The position numbers and the translations under genes are program-made. From the NCBI GenBank assembly GCA_033032865.1, contig JAWHQI010000028.1:5165001-5229000 (forward strand): a DNA stretch of 64,000 bases, in the 5' to 3' direction. Positions 44,595 to 57,385 of this stretch are shown here, piece after piece; positions within the stretch are counted from its first letter, which is position 1, and each line of letters opens with the position of its first letter. Under the pieces are notes generated by a model that had not been told where the DNA came from, did no database searches, and worked only from the letters and a program-made list of their open reading frames with translations. The DNA is from Dactylorhiza incarnata (Eukaryota; Streptophyta; Magnoliopsida; Asparagales; Orchidaceae).

Positions 44595-46690
44595 TGTGAC
44601 GACCTAAATTTTTATAAACAATATTTTTGGTTTAAATATTTCCCCGATGACGATAAAAGAAAGGTAGTACGAATTTTTCGTATATTTTACGCGTTTTATT
44701 TCATTTTTTACGAGTTGAGTTTGTTTTCTAATTTTTGGGTACCATGAGTTATCTCATTTTGGCACTTATTATGCGTTTGTGGATCTCATTTTAGCACTTA
44801 TGATGAGTATATGGGCTGTGGGCTGGTGGGCTAAATATAATGGGTTGCTGTTATCATCTTTGGGCTGTTAAAGTGGGCTGGAATTGGGCTGTGTGTTGGT
44901 GGTTGGCAGCTGCTTTGGGTTTGTATTTTTTCTTATTGCTGGCAGGATTGAGTTGGTGAGCCTGTGGCTTGTTAGACACTTGGCCAAGCCAAGTGTTGGC
45001 TGGTTTTCTCTTTGGGCTTCAAGAGGTGACACTTGTTTTTTTTGTTGTTGGGCTTTTCCTGTTGCTGGCAAGGTTGGCTGGCTGTTTCCTCACCAACCCC
45101 ACCGCCTATCCCCTTCTATAAATACAGATTCTTGTACATTCCTGCATTCCATCTCCAGCTCTACTTCTCCCTCTATAGTTACTGCTCTCTCTCCCTCCTC
45201 TTTCTTATTCTCTGTTGTTGGCTACCGCTGCTGCTGCTCGCTGCCGTTGTACTACTGCTTGCTGTCGTTGTGTCGCTGCTTTGCGCCGCCGCTGCTACCA
45301 CCATTTCTGTACTGCATTTCTGCTGGAGCTGTTTCCTGTGCCTTGTGCTGCTGCCTTGTGCTGCTTCTGCTTTCCGTCGGCTGTGCTGTGAGCTTTGCTC
45401 CCTTCTTTTTATTCTGTGTTGTTGCTGCCGCTAGTTCTATTCTCGCGCTGATTTCTTGTTGTTTTCTCGCTGTTTTCCTTGCTGTTTTAGCTGATTTTAC
45501 TGGCTGTTTGGGGACATTTTCATTACTAAAGCTGGACAGTAAATGTTGTGGATTGAATAATCCATTTCAAGGGTTGGTATGTCCATTTTGAGGCACTCTA
45601 AATGGTTGTCCAGCTGCGGTAAGCGCTGTTTTTGGTCGTCTTTTGTCTTTTGGTTTCTTTTGGGTTTTCCGGTTTACCGTTTTCCACTTTTCAATTTTTT
45701 TGGCGCAAACATTTCTATAAATCCTCTACGCATTCTGCTACGATTAAAATGAGACGCAACCCGAGTAAACTGCATATTATTTCAGTGGTTTCCACAACCC
45801 AGACCCAATTGGAAGATCTTGAGGATGGCGTCCCAAGAGAATCGTGGCAATAATGCAGAAAAGGATAAAAGGAAAGCAGTGGTGAGTATTTTATTTCTTG
45901 AAATTATGGTTATTCAAGTAATTTTCTTAATTTATTATTTTGTACCTGAAAAGGACACTGCCTGTGCATATGAATTAAAATGATTTATCGCTATACCAAA
46001 AATGTGGGTAAGGGAAGTTCAAGCGATACAAAATCTGAGGGGAACTTTTATTTAAAACAATTATGTATATGAAAATTTCGACCAGATAAAAGTCAAAAGG
46101 TAAAACAGTGCATCACATTTTGAATCCGATGAAGTAGAGGTATCTACGGAGGGATTCACCAGTAGGGGTGAGCCTACAATTACGCCCTTCGGGGGTGGGA
46201 TCCAATTCAAGTTTGCATTCATGTTATATGTAATAAAAAGGGGTAAATTCAAAAAGGGAAAAACTAAAATGAAGTATTGTAGAACTTTCGATTTTTCTGT
46301 AATGTATGCATATTGGTAAAATCCCGTTGTTTGCATGTATACACTGTTTCACGAAATATCTGTCTCACATAGTCATATTTTTATGACTAATCTATGTTGA
46401 CTCAAAATTTCTAGGCAAATGAAGCAACTCCAAGTGTTCCTCGAAGGATTCCTCCTGAAGAATTAGCGAAGGTATGGCTCAAGATCTTCATAGGGATTGA
46501 AGATTGTCAAGAAAGGCAAATAGCCTCCTGTACAGATTATGATTGTAAATTTTGTAACGAGTACGGTTGAGTACTCAACATTCCTGTAATAATTTTGTAA
46601 ATAAATAAATTAATGTTGGTTTGTACTCATTTGTGCATTTACGCCATTAACTGCGATGAATAAATTGAAACCATAAGAACGGTCCTCACA
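44595..46690 (+). repeat. TR-GAG 5' LTR
   Basis: 2,096 bp, TGTGACGACC to GTCCTCACA. It has a TATA box (CTATAAATA, about 45116), a Leu/Cys-codon-like pyrimidine and GCTGCY-rich leader (45150-45460), then Gag exon 1 (45825-45881) and exon 2 (46415-46471). The long ORFs at 44884-45591 are low-complexity leader frames, not genes. Confidence 0.88.
45116..45124 (+). promoter_or_regulatory. TATA box of TR-GAG LTR
   Basis: CTATAAATA at about position 520 of the LTR, followed within 35 bp by a pyrimidine-rich start-like region. Duplicated in the 3' LTR near 48697. Confidence 0.6.
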
Positions 46691-48037
46691 ATTTGGTATC
46701 AGAGGGATCGGGTTTCAAGATATTCGGTTGTAGTGAGTACGAACAAACAAATAATTAAAGTCATATAGTATTAGTATAGCTAATTAAATTTTTCTTAGGA
46801 ACCCTATCACGTATATTCCAGTAGACGCTTAAGAGAACCACGTGAAGATCCCGAAAGACAGCAAGATACAGTGTCTGTGGAAAGCGACAATGGACATCAG
46901 CATCGTCCATCCAACTTGTTCTTTGCTATAGCCGAAGCTCTGAAGATGGTATTCCCGACATTAGCCGTTTTAGGATCATCAATTCCACAAGTAGATCCTA
47001 ATCCTACTCCAAACCCAATGCATCCACCTCGTGAAGTTCCCCCTGTAGTCGTAGCACCTTTACCCCACCATCGCCAGTTGGATATTGATTTAAGACAATT
47101 CCTTGAATTAAAACCGCCAACTTTTCAAGGAGGCTTGTCTCCCTTAGCAACCGAAGATTGGATTCTACGAATTGAAACAATTTTCCAAGTTATGCAATGT
47201 CCAGAAGACCGGAAGGTGGGATTAGCTGCTTTCTTGTTAGAAGGAGTAGCAAAACGTTGGTGGAATAATATAGTCGCCAAGAAATATGTCGGGCGTGGAA
47301 TTGTTACCTGGGAAAATTTCTTACAAGAGTTTACCAGCTGGTTTGTTCCGAGATCGGAAAAGCGAGTATTGCACGATCAATTCCTTCGCCTCGTCCAAGG
47401 AACGAAGACGGTTATGCAATATGAAACAGAATTTTCCAAATTAGCGTATTATGCCGACTCCCTTGTTGCTACAGAAGAGGATCATTGTCGTCAGTTCCAA
47501 CAAGGACTGCACGACGAGATACGTAATCTCTTGGTTCCATTAGATATCTTAGAGTATGGAAAATTGGTGGAGCGAGCTCGACTAGTAGAAATTGATCAGG
47601 AGAAATCTCAGCGGCGGAGGGATATGGGAAAACGAAAAGTAACAGAAACTCCAAGTCAGTCTGAAGTGCAAGGGAAAGAAACTAAATCATTTCAAACCGA
47701 CCCATCTATTAGTCATACATCTCAATTGCCCGCAACCAAATGTGCAAAGTGCGGAAGATTTCATCGAGGTGAATGTCTGCTTGGGCTTTGTTACTATTGT
47801 CGTCAACCAGGGCACATGAAGAATGAGTGTCCAAAGCTTCGCAATAAAGAAAGTACCTCTCGCGGACCACCTCCTTCGCAGCAACACTTATATCAGATGC
47901 AAGCTGAATCCCTAGCTTCAGCACCCGGTCCTGCTCCAGTTGCCCCTATCCTTGCTCCAGTTCCTCCTCCGGAAGTTCCCGAAGAACGAATGATCCAACC
48001 TCGAGCATTCAATTTAGAACCCTATCGTCGTAATTAA
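45825..48037 (+). CDS. TR-GAG Gag, three-exon model
   Basis: Predicted exons are 45825-45881, 46415-46471 and 46799-48037, all joined in phase 0, giving 450 residues. Donors are GTGAGT (45882) and GTATGG (46472); acceptors are TTTCTAG (ending 46414) and TTTCTTAG (ending 46798). Exons 1 and 2 lie in the 5' LTR. Intron 2 spans the LTR end and the PBS. Without splicing, the main frame has no ATG near its start (46871 is GTG). Domains: Ty3/gypsy capsid (about residues 136-312, with AKRWWNN and FVPRSEKR), then CAKCGRFHRGEC and zinc knuckle CYYCRQPGHMKNEC (47789-47830), then a Pro-rich tail. There is no protease or RT. The coding frame is intact, suggesting selection or recent activity. The exon model is inference. 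Confidence 0.8.
46694..46705 (+). promoter_or_regulatory. TR-GAG primer-binding site
   Basis: TGGTATCAGAGG, matching initiator Met-tRNA except for the last base, 3 nt after the LTR. It lies within predicted intron 2. Confidence 0.85.
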
Positions 48038-48161
48038 GTGATAATGAGACACCTTTGTATATATTATCTATAAACTTTGTATATATGAATAACCATTTTC
48101 TTTTCTTATTTCAAGTTATACTCTTCTCATCTACAAGTTTTCGAGGACGAAAACTCCTTTA

Positions 48162-48174
48162 AGGAGGGAAGAGT
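48162..48174 (+). promoter_or_regulatory. TR-GAG polypurine tract
   Basis: AGGAGGGAAGAGT directly before the 3' LTR. Confidence 0.8.
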
Positions 48175-49160
48175 TGTGACGACCTAAATTTTTATAAACA
48201 ATATTTTTGGTTTAAATATTTCCCCGATGACGATAAAAGAAAGGTAGTACGAATTTTTCGTATATTTTACATGTTTTATTTCATTTTTTACGAGTTGAGT
48301 TTGTTTTCTAATTTTTGGGTACCATGAGTTATCTCATTTTGGCACTAATTATGCGTATGTGGATCTCATTTTGGCACTTATGATGAGTATATGGGCTGTG
48401 GGCTGGTGGGCTAAATATAATGGGTTGTTGTTATCATCTTTGGGCTGTTAAAGTGGGCTGGAATTGGGCTGTGTGTTGGTGGTTGGCAGCTGCTTTGGGT
48501 TTGTATTTTTTCTTATTGCTGGCAGGATTGAGTTGGTGAGCCTGTGGCTTGTTATGACACTTGGCCAAGCCAAGTGTTGGCTGGTTTTCTCTTTGGGCTT
48601 CAAGAGGTGACACTTGTTTTTTTTGTTGTTGGGCTTTTCCTGTTGCTGGCAAGGTTGGCTGGCTGTTTCCTCACCAACCCCACCACCTATCCCCTTCTAT
48701 AAATACAGATTCTTGTACATTCCTGCATTCCATCTCCAGCTCTACTTCTCCCTCTATAGTTACTGCTCTCTCCCTCCTCTTTCTTATTCTCTGTTGTTGG
48801 CTACCGCTGCTGCTGCTCGCTGCCGCTGTACTGCTGCTTGCTGCCGCTGTGCCGCTGCTTTGCGCCGCCGCTGCTACCACCATTTCTGTACTGCATTTCT
48901 GTTGGAGCTGTTTCCTGTGCCTTGTGCTGCTGCCTTGTGCTACTTCTGCTTTCCGTCGGCGGTGCTGTGAGCTTTGCTCCCTTCTTTTTGTTTTGTGTTG
49001 TTGCTGCCGCTAGTTCTATTCTCGCGCTGATTTCTCGTTATTTTCTCGCTGTTTTCCTTGCTGTTTTTGCTGATTTTACTGGTTGTTTTGGGACATTTTC
49101 GTTACTAAAGCTGGACAGTAAATGTTGGGGATTGAATAATCCATTTCAAGGGTTGGTATG
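48175..49160 (+). repeat. TR-GAG 3' LTR, first part
   Basis: 986 bp, colinear with the 5' LTR up to GGGTTGGTATG, where S2 is inserted. ORFs at 48561-49194 are leader frames. Confidence 0.88.
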
Positions 49161-50330
49161 TGTTGGATCTTACGGCGCCCTTAGAGGGGGGTGAATAAGG
49201 GAATAAAATTCTTTGTATAAATTTTAAGATAATAGGAAATAATGATAACAATTTTGTAATAACAATTTTGTAATAACAATTTTGCAATAATGAAATTTTA
49301 CGCCAAATAAGAGAAATCAAATAAACACAAATATAATCATGATTGCATTATATAAAAAGGGTGTTTACAAAATTTGATTTCAATATCGCTAGAAATCGGA
49401 GGCGTACAAAAGTGAATTTCTTTTCATTTTCTATACCGACTTGTATCCCCACAAACCGGCTGGCTTTAGCCTATCCTTCCTCGGATAAGGCCTCAAGCCG
49501 CTCTAGCTAATCCTTCCCCGGATATGGCCTCGAGCCCCCTAGATATAATCACCTAGAACTAGTCGCCAACACAAGGCGAATTTCCCCCTAAGTCCTACCC
49601 AGACCTAGTCGCCAACACAAGGCGAATTAACTACAAAATACAAATAAAGAAATGAAGTAAATAACAAGCAAACTCCCTCTTGAGATTTTTGGAGATTAGG
49701 ATGAAGGATCGCTGAAGCACAAGCTAGGTCGAAGCGATCGTTCTTCAGATGCAGCGTGATGGCTTCCTTCTCCAGAATTTCTTCTTTGGCTTTGAGTGGG
49801 AGATGATGTTTTGGCAGAGTAGCAGCACGAGAGTTTGGACACAAGTAATGTCTCTGGAAGATCTAACCAAAACGAGAGAGAGCCCAGCATTTTATAGAAC
49901 TTGGAGCTAGCGCCTGCGGTAGTGGATAGCGCCTGCGGTAGCGTTCGTGTGGAGCGGTTGCGAAACCGTCGGCGGCGTGGCGCTGTGCACGAACTTGAGA
50001 TAGTGTCTGGCGGTAGCGATAGCGTTGGCGGTAGCGGTAGCGGTAGCGGTAGCGGTAGCGGTTGCGAAACCATCGCTGTGCACGAACTGGAGATAGCGCA
50101 TGGCGGTAGCGATAGCGCTGGCGGTAGTGCTGGCGGTAGCGGTAGCGTTGGCGTTAGCGATAGCGCTGGCGGTAGCGCTGCTCCTTTCAAAAGTTTGTTC
50201 CAAGCTGCTTTCTACCTGTGGAGTATTGCACCTATAGTTCCTGCACACTATAAATACACTACAAGCAATATCAAATACAATATGTGATTTGTTATTCTCA
50301 AACAAAGGGATGTGACACACATGTCCAACA
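49161..50330 (-). repeat. S2 3' LTR
   Basis: 1,170 bp. Contains a CpG-rich run of GGTAGC, GATAGC and GCTGGC hexamers at 49905-50185, giving Gly/Ser-rich or Ala/Thr-rich spurious ORFs on both strands, and paired ATCCTTCCYCGGATA words near 49480-49525. Confidence 0.9.
49905..50185. repeat. Hexamer array GGTAGC/GATAGC/GCTGGC in S2 LTR
   Basis: Imperfect 6-bp tandem repeats broken by two copies of a block with GTTGCGAAACCRTCG and TGTGCACGAACT. The counterpart in the 5' LTR is 58113-58390. Copy order differs between the LTRs, as expected from slippage. Confidence 0.85.
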
Positions 50331-50340
50331 ATCTCCCCCT
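50331..50340 (-). promoter_or_regulatory. S2 polypurine tract and repeats upstream
   Basis: AGGGGGAGAT abuts the 3' LTR. More AGGGGGAG words lie at about 50450, 50467 and 50497, the multiple-PPT pattern of Sireviruses. Confidence 0.85.
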
Positions 50341-52321
50341 TTTGATAATAACAAATCCTCTAAGCAAGAAATCAACAATAGTGTTTATAGATAAGATAAG
50401 CAAGATAAAAGTGCAACTATAGTAAATGATATGCATGATAATGTGCATACTCCCCCTATCTTAATACTCCCCCTACATAAATGCAATTTATGTGTTACTC
50501 CCCCTAAATGATAGATTTAGATTTCATGAATTAGTCTCCCCTTATTTATCCATATTTCTCCTATATAGATTTCTTTAATTAATCTCCCTCTTTTGGTATT
50601 ATCAAAAGAAGATGGGGTGAGGGTAGTAAGGAGGCATTTCTTAGCATGATCGAGCTTTTCGAAATATAAAAAAAAAAGATAAAGAGTTTAAGCATAGCAT
50701 ATATAAGAGATTTCAAATATAAAGATAAGAGTTGTAAGCAAGCGGAAGATTATAATAAAACATCTTTTTGTAAGCATGAAAAACATAAGTAGAAATATGA
50801 GTTTTAGTTCAAAATTGAAAGATGTTTTAACCTTTTTGAAATCTCAAAGTTTTTCATAAAGATACCAAGCATGAAATGAACATATCAAAGAGAGATTATA
50901 CTACAATGTTGCTTAATTCTAAGTTCAAGAAATACCAAAACATTGTAGAGACCATGCTAGGTTTATCTAGTGCATTTTTATATAAAGAGTAGTATAAATA
51001 AAGCATTAGAATCCAATACTCATGAGAAGAAGTGTTATGAAAGATAATGATGTGCACATAAGTGTATTTTGGGCAATGTTAACAATTGATTTAAATCACC
51101 AAAATACAAGACATATGTAAAGTAAAATGCACAATAAAACACAAGTAAATTACTTTCACACACTTTTAATGCACATAATTTTTAACAAAGTGGTGTAATA
51201 ACCAAGGTTTGCACAAGTAACTTTACTATTCTTTCCAAGGTGCTCAACCTCACAATGCTTATGAAGACTTATCAGGAGGTTCAAGTAGTGCTTGGTGGAG
51301 TTATATTTGTCTACATATATATAATTTTTTGTTCATATTTGTGAGACAACATTCTCCGAATACACTTATTTTGCAAACCCAATTTTTAAACTTAACCACT
51401 TTTCTAAATTTCATAAGTGCAATTCAAATGTAGTGTAGGCAATAAACTTATGCAAGTTTTAATTCATTGTACAAATACAATACACAAGCAAGCATTTTTA
51501 GATTTAGACACACATGTTGATTACCATAATATAAATGAGTGAAATGTTTCATTATCAATCATAAAGCATTTACTCATACTTAGAGGCATGCTACGCTTGA
51601 TTCTACACATTTTTCAATATAATTGATGCACTTTAAATAGATATATCAAAGCATGATAAGCAAAACAATGTTCATAGTAATTTGAAGGAATAAGTTTTAA
51701 CATTGTAAATAATTCAAAATAATAGAATTCATACATGCTTGATATTGGAAATAAAGATCGTACAGTTTTTGTTTTTTGTTTTATCATTTTTAAATCAATT
51801 AAAAAATAGAAAATCACAAAAAAACATATTTTTGTCATTTTTAAATTTTGAATTTTTGTAGTTGATTTTTCATAATATGAATAAAACACAAATAAAAAAA
51901 ACATATATTTGTATTTTTGAATTTTGAATTTTTGTAGTTGATTTTTCAAAATATGAATAAAACAGAAAACCATAAAACATATTTTTTTATTTTTGAATTT
52001 TGAACTTTTATAGCTGATTTTTCATAATTCAAATAAAACAAAAATAAAATAGACAGAAACACAAAAGTAAATTTGCACAAATAAACTAACATATTTTTGT
52101 TGATTTTTAGAAATTTTAAAAAACATAAAAATCATACACCCACGCTAGCGCCGGCGCTATCGCTAGCACTGGAAATAGTACACGATTTTTCAAGAATTTT
52201 AAATTTTTGATTTTTGATATTGGTTAGGGGTCTTAAGAGTAGTCTTATGCAGAAGTTTTGTAATTATCAGAGATGTCTTGATTGCTCAAATTGCATAAAA
52301 CATTAGCGTTTTATATGTTTT
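50341..52321 (-). other. S2 3' non-coding region
   Basis: About 2 kb, very AT-rich, between RNase H and the PPT, with no supported gene. It contains a diverged repeat of TTTTGAATTTTTGTAGTTGATTTTTCA-like units at 51840-52030 and a lone CpG-rich palindrome TAGCGCCGGCGCTA (52146-52159) flanked by GCTATCGCTAGC, resembling the LTR hexamers. S1 and S3 have an env-like gene at this place; here none is visible. Confidence 0.75.
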
Positions 52322-55300
52322 TCATCCTAAGATGTCTAAGACTCCTAATTCCAACCTTAACATTTGAAACCTTGCATCGGGAAGAGGTTTAGTGAATATA
52401 TCAGCAAGTTGAGAGTCCGTGCCAATGAAACTAATCCTTACATTTTCCTTTTTAATGTGATCCCTTATGAAATGATGACGCACATCTATATGTTTGGATA
52501 TAGAGTGGTGTACCGGATTATTTGTAAGATCAATGGTACTCTTGTTGTCACATTTTAATTCAATAAGTTTTAGATGAAAACCAAAGTCCTCTAAAGTTTG
52601 GCTCATCCATAGAGCTTGTGCACAACAACTCCCTAATGCAATGTATTCAGCCTCCGTGGTGGAGAGTGCAACCGAATTTTGTTTCCTACTAGACCACGCA
52701 ACTAATGAAGGTCCTAGAAAATGACAAGTACCACTAGTGCTTTTTCTATCAAGTGAACAACCGGCATAATCCGAATCGGAATAGCCATGCAATGTAAATG
52801 AATCATTATGTGGGTACCATAATCCTAATCTAGATGACCCAATGAGATATCTAAAATTCGTTTTACCGCTTTTAAATGAGATTCTTTTGGATTGGCTTGA
52901 AATCGAGCACATAAGCATACGGCAAACATAATATCGGGTCTAGTTGCACTAAGATAAAGTAGGGATCCTATCATACCTCTATATAAGGTTTGATCAATTG
53001 AAATTCCCGATTCATCTTTTCCTAATTTAAGTGACGCACTCATTGGTGTAGAAGCATGTTTAAGGTTTTCAAATCCAAAACGTTTAAGCATATCATGGAC
53101 ATATTTTGTTTGACAAACAAAAATACCATCAATTCTTTGAGTTATTTGAAAACCAAGGAAATAAGAAAGTTCTCCTACTAGACTCATTTCAAATTCATTT
53201 TTCATCACTAAAATAACTTCATTACACATCTCTTCATTAGTAGATCCAAATATTATATCATCAACATATATTTGTAAAATAATTATATCATCATTATTGT
53301 GCTTAATGAAGAGAGTATTATCCGCACTTCCCATAATATAACCGTGCTTTAATAAAAATGATGTAAGTCTTTCATAACATGCACGGGGCGCTTGTTGTAA
53401 ACCATAAAGCGCTTTTTCTAGTTTATAAACATGATTTGGAAATTTTTCATTAATAAAACCGGGGGGTTGTTCAACATAAACTTCTTCTTTTACAAACCCG
53501 TTTAGAAAAGCACTTTTCACATCCATTTGAAATAGTTTTATTCTTTTAAAGCTTGCAAATGCTAGAAAAATTCTTATAGACTCCAATCTAGCAACGGTGC
53601 AAAAGATTCATCAAAATCTATCCCCTCGATTTGAGAATATCCTTGTGCTACTAAGCGTGCTTTATTTCTAGATATTCTAGACTCACCATCTAATTTATTT
53701 TTGAAAATCCATTCAACACCTACAACCGGGTGATTAGATGGTCTTTCTACTAATTTCCAAACATTATGTCGCTCAAATTGTTCTAACTCTTCATTCATAG
53801 CCAAAAACCAAAATTCATCATTTAAAGCGGTTGTAACATTTTTTGGTTCAATTTCGAAAACAAAGCATATATTTGAATAAGATTCATGAAGAGAAGAGCG
53901 AGTTCTTACCCCGATGTATGGTTCACCAATTATAAGTTCCCGTGGATGATCCCTTGTGAATTTTAAGACGCTTGGAGGTACATATTCATCTTTCTTGGCC
54001 TCCTCTTCTTCTTCTTTGGAAGGTGCTTCATCACCATGCTCCAAAGGAGGTAATGGATCATCCTTTTTCCTGCGGAAAGTCTTTCTAAACAAGGAACAAG
54101 CTCATCAAATTTCACATTAATTGACTCTTCAACTTTTCTAGTTCTTTTATTTAAAACTCTATAAGCTTTACTAGTTGAAGAGTATCCAAGAAATGTTCCT
54201 TCATCACATTTTTCATCAAACTTTCCCAAGCTATCTTTTGTATTTAAGATAAAGCATTTACAACCAAAAACTTTGAAGTAAGACACATTAGGCTTCTTTG
54301 AAAATAGAGTTCATATGGTGTGAGATTTAAAGATGGGCGAAGCATGATTCTATTTATAACATAACATGATGTGTTTACGGCTTCGGCCCAAAAGGACTTA
54401 GGTAATTTATATTCACATAACATAGTGCGTGCTAGCTCTTGAAGTGTCATATTCTTTCTTTCTACAACACCATTTTGTTGTGGTGTGCGTGGTGCGGAGA
54501 ACTCATGTTTTATGCCTAACATATCACAATAAGAAGTAAATTTTTCATTTTCAAATTCTCCTCCATGATCCGAGCGAATGCATTTAATTTTTAAATCACT
54601 TTCATTTTGAATACGAGTACATAATTTTGAAAATTCACAAAACGCTTCGGATTTGGATGAGAGAAATATTGTCCAACAATATCTAGAAAATCATCTATTA
54701 AAACATATGTATACAATCCACCACCAAGACTTGCGGTGCTAACGGGACCAAAGAGATCCATATGAATTAATTGCAAAGGTCTTGTAGTAGAAATAACATT
54801 TTTACTTTTGAAAGAGGATCTAGTAATATTACCTTTTTGACATGGTGAACAAAGTGAAGGTAAATTTCCATTTAATCTAGGCAATCCTCTAATTAAATCT
54901 CTTTTGGCAAGTTTTACAATAAGCTTTGTGCTAGTATGTCCTAGCCTTCTATGTCAAAGATCAAGTTCATCATTTTTGGTAATAAAACATTTTAAAGATG
55001 ATTTTGAAAGATCATGAAATGAAACAATATAAACATTGTGTATTCTTGGTGCAGTTAGTAAAATATTGTTTGTAATAGGATTAGATATTTTACATAGATT
55101 AGTAGAAGATTCAAATAAAACATCTAATCCTTTATCACATAATTGGCTAATTGAAATAAGATTATGTTTTAGCCCTTTTACATAAAGAACATTTGATATA
55201 GTGAAGGATCTGTTACCAACTGTACCAATTCCCATGATTCTTCCTTTTCCGTTGTCGCCAAAAGTCACAATCCCTCACTTCTTCCTTTCTAGGCTAAGGA

Positions 55301-55385
55301 ACTTTGATTTATTGCCCGTCATGTGCTTGGAGCATCCTGAATCCAAGTACCACACGTCTTCATTGTCCTTAGCCTTCCTACACAT
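52322..55385 (-). pseudogene. S2 pol pseudogene
   Basis: The protease DSG is at 55335-55343. A TGA at 55275-55277 follows it. The frame 54954-55268 ([12 protein letters not shown]) ends with a stop in place of the Trp of the WHRRLGH motif. Integrase pieces are HMDLFGP (near 54760), a frame shift near 54690, then DHGGEFEN and NGVVERKN (54244-54580). RT is split at about 53582 between 53574-54092 ([16 protein letters not shown]) and 52825-53586 ([14 protein letters not shown] near 53262). A shift near 52870 leads to RNase H at 52322-52918 (SDSDYAGC, STTEAEYIA, SKHIDVRHHF). All Ty1/copia domains are present in order, but at least five lesions preclude one product. Start set at the ATG directly after an in-frame TAG (55386-55388). 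Confidence 0.88.
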
Positions 55386-57338
55386 CTAGAAAGAAGATGA
55401 GAGTAAAGATCCGGATACCCAAGTGGAACCACCCATAGAGTAAGTGGAAGCCTTAGGTACCCAGACTTGCTTTAAAGTATTTCATTTTATTTTCCTGCAA
55501 GAACTAGATGTGTGACCTAACCTATAACAGTTTGCACACGAAATAAAGGGGGTTGATGCCCTTTTTTGGTATATTTTCTTGCTGGAAAAATTTTGATTTG
55601 GAGATGGAAAGCATTTTGAAAAAGAAATTTTAGGTTTCTGGTATGAGGTGCTAGCGCCGGCGTTAGTGGCTAGCTCTGGGCGGTAGCCCTCTCCTCGATA
55701 TCCGAGCCCAAACTTTCCAGAACCATGGCACTGGTTCCCAAGAATCATTTCCAGTGATTTTTGGCCTATTCCAAATTTTTTAATGGCCATGGTGAGATCA
55801 TGAACTTGTGCTTTAAGTGAAGAATTTTCTTTCACAAGCATGACACACCTATTTTCAAAACCTTTTTTTATTATTTTTGATTTGCAAAAGAGAGGCTTCT
55901 AATTTCCTTTCTAATCCCCCCTTCTCTTTTGTAAGAGTTTTGGCATGAGTTAGGGCTTTAGAAAGTGACTCTTCAATGTCTTTTGCCAATTTTGTGGAGT
56001 GATCACATTCTTGGCAAGAAACCTTTCTCTTTTCTAAAACAATTACCTTTTTGGAAAGCTTCTGATTCTCTTTAATAAGAGATTCATTTTCACGATTTAA
56101 TAAAATACTATCTTTCATATTTTTATCAAAAGCTTTGCAAGTTTCAAGAAATTCATTAAACAATTCATCATAAGTGGGAGGAGTTACCTCAGTGTCACTA
56201 GGAACACTGGTGTCATCGCCGTCATTTTCATGTCCCATGAGGCACATGTTTGCTTCCTCATCTTCGCTTGATGAAGATCCACTTGATTCTTCAGAGGAGG
56301 AGGAGGAGGAAGAGTCATCCCATGTTCTAGCTTTTAGTACTTTCTTCTTCTCCTTCCCTTTGTGCCGTTTTTCTTTCTTCTCCTTCAAGAACTTTGGGCA
56401 CTGGCTCCGAATGTGCCCCGTCTTCCTACAATGAAAGCACGCTGGTGGAGGTCTTTCTTCTTCATCGTCGCTCTCCTTTTCCTTCTTTGAGGACGACCCT
56501 TTCCATCTTCCATCCTTTTGGATAAATTTCCGGAAAGTGTTTCGCCTTTCCGGATTTCGCATGAACTTTCGGAAGTTCTTCACCAAAAGACTCTCTTCAT
56601 CTTCATCCTCATCCTCTTGGCACTCCTTCTTTGATTTTAATGCCAACGCCTTCTTCTTTGGCTCCTTGTTGTATTCATCAAATTGGATTTTGAGTTCTAC
56701 CTCATGGGTTTTGAGATGCCCAATGAGGCTCTCAACTTGGAGCGTTCTTAAGTTGTGTGACTCCGAAATAGCTGTCACCTTCGGGTTGAATTTTGGAGGG
56801 AGAGAACGAAGGATCTTACGGACCAAGTCGCCATTTGAGAAGGTCTTTCCAAGAGTTTTGAGGCATTGACGATCTTGGTGAAGCGCGTGTACATACCATC
56901 AACATCTTCGCTTTCATCCATTCGGAATTTTTCATATTCCGACTCCAGTTGGAAAAGCTTGGAATCTTTAACCTGCGATGTACCTTCATGGGTAACTTCC
57001 AAATGATTCCAAATTTCATAAGCAATAGTACATGCAGAAATTCTATTAAATTCATTTCTATCCAACGCACAAAATAGAGCATTCATGGCTTTTGCGTTAT
57101 TTTTGCATTTGAGTTTATCCCGATCGTCCCATTTATCTTTGGGTTTTTCTAACATAACTTCTCCAACTACAAATGTAGGAGGAGTGTATTCTTCTTCTAC
57201 CATGTTCCAAACCTCAATATCTAGGGTCATTAGAAAACAACGCATCCTATTTTTCCAATAATTATAATCCGACCCAGTAAATAGTGGAGGTCTACTAATT
57301 CCCTGACCCTCGGAAAAAGCGAGATCATAAGACGCCAT
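55386..57338 (-). pseudogene. S2 gag, frameshifted
   Basis: It begins MASYDLAFSEGQGISRPPLF (57338). It has a UBN2-type capsid region, a one-base shift near 56862, then the frame 55855-56826 with zinc knuckle CFHCRKTGHIRSQC (56399-56440), a Ser/Glu-rich patch and a long coiled coil. A second shift in an A-run near 55868 leads to 55482-55841, with a second knuckle CANCYRLGHTSSSC (55496-55538). A TGA at 55482-55484 ends that frame. The frame reopens to a TAG at 55386-55388, which is followed at once, in the same frame, by the pol ATG. A variant of the S2 CpG motif (GCTAGCGCCGGCG) lies in frame near 55650. Confidence 0.85.
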
Positions 57339-57371
57339 TATTCCTGGTTTTTAAACCATTTGGAATAACCT

Positions 57372-57383
57372 GCTCTGATACCA
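57372..57383 (-). promoter_or_regulatory. S2 primer-binding site (iMet tRNA)
   Basis: TGGTATCAGAGC on the minus strand, 2 nt from the 5' LTR. Confidence 0.92.
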
Positions 57384-57385
57384 CT

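Noticed and set aside
44884..45591. 235-residue Cys/Leu-rich ORF, and its copy at 48561-49194
   Set aside because: Lies in the LTR leader of the TR-GAG element, low complexity, frame differs between the two LTR copies.
49901..50287. Gly/Ser-rich ORF and Ala/Thr-rich ORF opposite, and copies at 58113-58556
   Set aside because: Translation of a 6-bp LTR repeat; length changes between LTRs and no independent support.
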